Source: Chryseobacterium camelliae
GTDB lineage: Bacteria > Bacteroidota > Bacteroidia > Flavobacteriales > Weeksellaceae
NCBI RefSeq assembly: GCF_030818575.1
Contig: NZ_JAUTAL010000001.1
Span: 1,488,001 to 1,552,000, forward strand
DNA: 64,000 nucleotides
Reading direction: 5' to 3'
Under the pieces are notes generated by a model, which had not been told where the DNA came from, ran no database searches, and worked only from the letters and a program-made list of their open reading frames with translations. The number at the start of each line of letters is the position of its first letter. Position 1 is the stretch's first letter. Position numbers and translations under genes: made by a program. Positions 61,548-64,000 of the stretch are shown here, piece after piece.

Positions 61548-63734
61548 TTGAAAGATCTGCTCCTGATTACTCCCCCTTTTACCCAGCTGAATACTCCCTA
61601 TCCGGCTACTGCTTATATCAAAGGTTTCCTGAATACAAAAGGTGTTTCATGTTATCAGGCTGATCTCGGAATTGAAGTAATCCTGTCCTTGTTTTCAAAA
61701 AACGGGCTTGCAGATATTTTTGATGTTCCCATTGCTCTCCACGAAGTCTCAGACAATTCACAGAGAATTTTCACCTTAAAAGATGAATATCTAAAGACCA
61801 TCGATCAGGTCATCTTATTTCTTCAGGGAAAAAACCCAACCCTGGCACGTCAGGTCTGCAGTATGAACTTTCTTCCGGAAGCATCCCGTTTCAACCAGCT
61901 GGATGATATGGAATTTGCTTTCGGGAACATGGGATTGCAGGATAAGGCCAAACACCTGGCAACGTTGTACTTGGAGGACATTTCAGATTATATTGTTGAA
62001 AATATAGATGCTGATTTCGGGTTCAGCAGATATGCGGAACGACTGGGTAAAAGTGCTTATTCTTTTGATGAATTATATGCAAAACTCAACGGAAATACCA
62101 CTTTTATTGATGAGATCACGCTGCAAATCCTTAAAGATAAGATGGATACGGTACAACCAAAGCTGGTTTGTTTTTCTGTTCCTTTCCCCGGAAATCTTTA
62201 TTCCGCATTCAGATGTGCACAGTGGATCAAAGAATATTTTCCTCATGTAAAAACTGCCATGGGAGGCGGGTTTCCGAATACGGAGCTTAGGGAAATCAAA
62301 GATACCAGGGTTTTCGGGTTTTTCGATTTCATAACCCTTGATGATGGTGAACTTCCTCTTGAACTTTTGCATCAAAGCCTTCAGGGACAGGAAAATCCGG
62401 AATTCAAAAGAACTTTCCTGATAGAAAATGGTCAGGTAACTTATAAAAATAATTCTCCAAGGCATGATTACCGTCAGGCCGACATCGGTACTCCCGATTA
62501 TTCGGATTTATTGCTGGACCGGTATGTGTCCGTAATTGAGATTGCCAATCCTATGCACAGCCTTTGGAGCGACGGGCGATGGAATAAATTAACCATGGCT
62601 CATGGATGCTATTGGGGAAAATGCACGTTCTGCGACATATCCCTGGATTACATCAAGATCTATGAACCAATTTCGGCAAAGATCCTTGTAGACCGGATGG
62701 AAGAGTTGATCCTGACGACCGGGGAAACAGGATTCCATTTTGTTGATGAAGCCGCACCACCCGCACTGATGCGTGAAGTAGCCCTTGAAATCCTGAGAAG
62801 GAACCTTGTAGTTACCTGGTGGACGAACATCCGTTTTGAAAAAAGCTTTACCCGCGATCTCTGTTTTCTTTTGAAGATATCCGGATGCGTTGCCGTTTCC
62901 GGCGGACTGGAAGTAGCCGGTGACCGCCTGTTGAAATTAATCGATAAAGGGGTTTCCGTAGCCCAGGTGGCCGATGTAACACGGAATTTTACCGAGGCCG
63001 GAATTATGGTCCATGCGTATCTCATGTATGGCTACCCTACCCAAACGGTCCAGGAAACGGTTGATTCCCTAGAGATGGTACGACAGCTTTTTGAAATGGG
63101 TATTGTACAGAGTGGCTTTTGGCATCAGTTTGCGATGACTGCCCATTCCCCTGTCGGACTGAACCCGGAAGCCTTCGGTGTCATTCCGGTTCGGCAGGAT
63201 ATTCAGTTCGCACACAATGATGTGGATTTTAAAGACCGGACAGGTATTGACCACAACCGTTTCAGCTTCGGACTGAAAAAATCCCTGTTCAATTATATGC
63301 ATGGAATTAATTTTGAATTGCCGCTTCAGGACTGGTTTGATTTTAAAATTCCGCCTACCACCATACATCCGGATTACATCCATGACTGTTTACTGGAAAA
63401 TGATGATTTCAAATTCAGACCTAACTCAAAAATCATCTTTTTAGCCAAAAACGTAATCGCTGAGAATCGCGTAAAAATAAAAAAGAAATACTCTGGTGCG
63501 TATACACTGCTTACATTCCACTTAAAAACCAATATTGTGAAGGCGGAAATGGAACAGGACCATGCGGAATGGCTGATGGGAATTCTAAAAGAGCATACGG
63601 TAGAAAATCCTAAAAAGCTTATGCTTCAGCAACTTAAAACTTATTTTGAAGAACAGTTTGAAAATTTCGAGCTGTTCTGGTTCTCAAAACCGATGCAGCA
63701 ATTAAAGGAAAACGGAGTGATTCTGTGTCTGTAA
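61548..63734 (+). CDS. B12-binding-type radical SAM protein with CX4CX2C motif
   Basis: A 728-residue protein. The N-terminal 300 residues look like a cobalamin-binding-type domain (LITPPFTQLNTPYPATAYIKG, VCFSVPFPGNLYSAFRCAQW, GGGFPNTELRE). The radical SAM domain has C354, C359 and C362 in HGCYWGKCTFCD, one residue longer than the usual CX3CX2C, then FHFVDEAAPP, VSGGLEVAGDRLLKLIDKG and HAYLMYGYPTQT, as in B12-dependent members. The start is TTG; the ATG is far inside. Substrate unknown. It stands alone on its transcript. Confidence 0.88.
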   Translation: MKDLLLITPPFTQLNTPYPATAYIKGFLNTKGVSCYQADLGIEVILSLFSKNGLADIFDVPIALHEVSDNSQRIFTLKDEYLKTIDQVILFLQGKNPTLARQVCSMNFLPEASRFNQLDDMEFAFGNMGLQDKAKHLATLYLEDISDYIVENIDADFGFSRYAERLGKSAYSFDELYAKLNGNTTFIDEITLQILKDKMDTVQPKLVCFSVPFPGNLYSAFRCAQWIKEYFPHVKTAMGGGFPNTELREIKDTRVFGFFDFITLDDGELPLELLHQSLQGQENPEFKRTFLIENGQVTYKNNSPRHDYRQADIGTPDYSDLLLDRYVSVIEIANPMHSLWSDGRWNKLTMAHGCYWGKCTFCDISLDYIKIYEPISAKILVDRMEELILTTGETGFHFVDEAAPPALMREVALEILRRNLVVTWWTNIRFEKSFTRDLCFLLKISGCVAVSGGLEVAGDRLLKLIDKGVSVAQVADVTRNFTEAGIMVHAYLMYGYPTQTVQETVDSLEMVRQLFEMGIVQSGFWHQFAMTAHSPVGLNPEAFGVIPVRQDIQFAHNDVDFKDRTGIDHNRFSFGLKKSLFNYMHGINFELPLQDWFDFKIPPTTIHPDYIHDCLLENDDFKFRPNSKIIFLAKNVIAENRVKIKKKYSGAYTLLTFHLKTNIVKAEMEQDHAEWLMGILKEHTVENPKKLMLQQLKTYFEEQFENFELFWFSKPMQQLKENGVILCL

Positions 63735-63840
63735 GTTTTGACAAAATTTTACCTGAATTTTCTTTTTTGGGATATTTTTCCCGGAATCCTGCAAAATTGC
63801 ATCCCTTTTTGACTTGTATCCGGGAGCAAATATCGGATCA

Positions 63841-63868
63841 ATAAAAATTCCCGGCTCTTCCGGGAATT
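63841..63868 (-). terminator. Terminator of the right-edge gene
   Basis: AATTCCCGG pairs with CCGGGAATT (9 bp) around CTCTT. On the minus strand it is followed by UUUUUAU (complement of 63841-63847). It lies 24 bases past the stop at 63892. Confidence 0.8.
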
Positions 63869-63891
63869 CGTATGATCAATTTTAGTCCTTA

Positions 63892-64000
63892 TTATTTCTG
63901 AACACCGTCTTTGGTCACTTCTCCTACAATCACTTTTTCCTGAACTTTAATAAAGTTCGGATCCATGATGGCCAAACGTTCCGCGATGGCTTTATAGGTT
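63892..64000 (-). CDS. C-terminal end of an unidentified protein (cut by the window edge)
   Basis: A minus-strand open frame enters from the right edge and stops with TAA at 63894-63892. It reads YKAIAERLAIMDPNFIKVQE and ends in EVTKDGVQK. The following terminator supports a real gene. The protein is not recognised from this part. Confidence 0.6.
   Translation of the reverse strand, partial: TYKAIAERLAIMDPNFIKVQEKVIVGEVTKDGVQK

Noticed and set aside
1..64000. Mobile elements, tRNA or rRNA genes
   Set aside because: No transposase, integrase, target duplication or cloverleaf was recognised by eye on either strand.

Overview
The window reads like a chromosomal segment of a Flavobacteriia member of the Chryseobacterium/Elizabethkingia type. 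Evidence: moderate-to-low GC; long oppositely oriented gene runs; almost no Shine-Dalgarno signals but several TAnnTTTG -7 elements; PF13568-type outer membrane beta-barrel porins; a TonB receptor, DUF2723 and KdsA; bacillithiol-type YfiT/YtxJ proteins; and a cysteate-lipid (sulfonolipid) gene pair. No rRNA, tRNA, CRISPR array, insertion sequence or prophage was seen.

Layout. 1-3.7 kb: ferritin-like proteins, a CLC chloride transporter and a DUF421 membrane protein with a zinc ribbon. 3.8-8.5 kb: a minus-strand biotin operon (unnamed diiron-type protein, bioF, bioD, bioB, bioA) with a divergent MocR regulator (8.5-10 kb). 10-15.5 kb: small metabolic genes (GNAT, nucleosidase, FrnE-like DsbA, short HTH regulator, PPC domain, HIBADH family, cupin, DoxX). 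15.5-21.4 kb: the complete ligase-associated (LIG) DNA repair cassette of exonuclease, ATP-dependent ligase, DEXH helicase and PdeM. 21.7-33.8 kb: a stress-flavoured block (nitrilase, AraC, PPOX, FAD/Rieske oxidoreductase, two SDRs, CinA, alcohol dehydrogenase, DUF892, an acidic KGG-motif protein, Crp/Fnr). 33.2-35.2 kb: a tightly overlapping bacillithiol operon that ends in a second Crp/Fnr gene. 35.3-44.2 kb: pncA, a pseudouridine synthase inside a family of small repeats, aroB, two paralogous porins behind sigma-54-like sites, purF, purC, and the DUF3307/SatD pair. 44.4-53.7 kb: envelope genes (DUF3347, TonB receptor, kdsA, GT-C type and DUF2723 membrane proteins). 53.9-56.3 kb: putative cysteate synthase (interrupted by one extra base) and cysteate fatty-acyl transferase. 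56.5-61.5 kb: glucosaminidase, SGNH, MBOAT and SGNH genes, probably a glycan O-acylation/deacylation locus. 61.5-64 kb: a B12-type radical SAM protein with an unusual CX4CX2C motif and the end of an unidentified gene.

Most interesting points. First, the unnamed first gene of the biotin operon carries a clean ferritin-like diiron ligand pattern (E28, E55xxH58, E127, E157xxH160), and no bioC, bioH, bioI or bioW is visible here. Second, one inserted C in the conserved GTGGT loop breaks the cysteate-synthase-like gene. Third, both porin genes carry GG-N10-G(C/A) sigma-54-like sites. Fourth, the radical SAM motif is spaced unusually. Functions are inferred from remembered family motifs; no database search was run.
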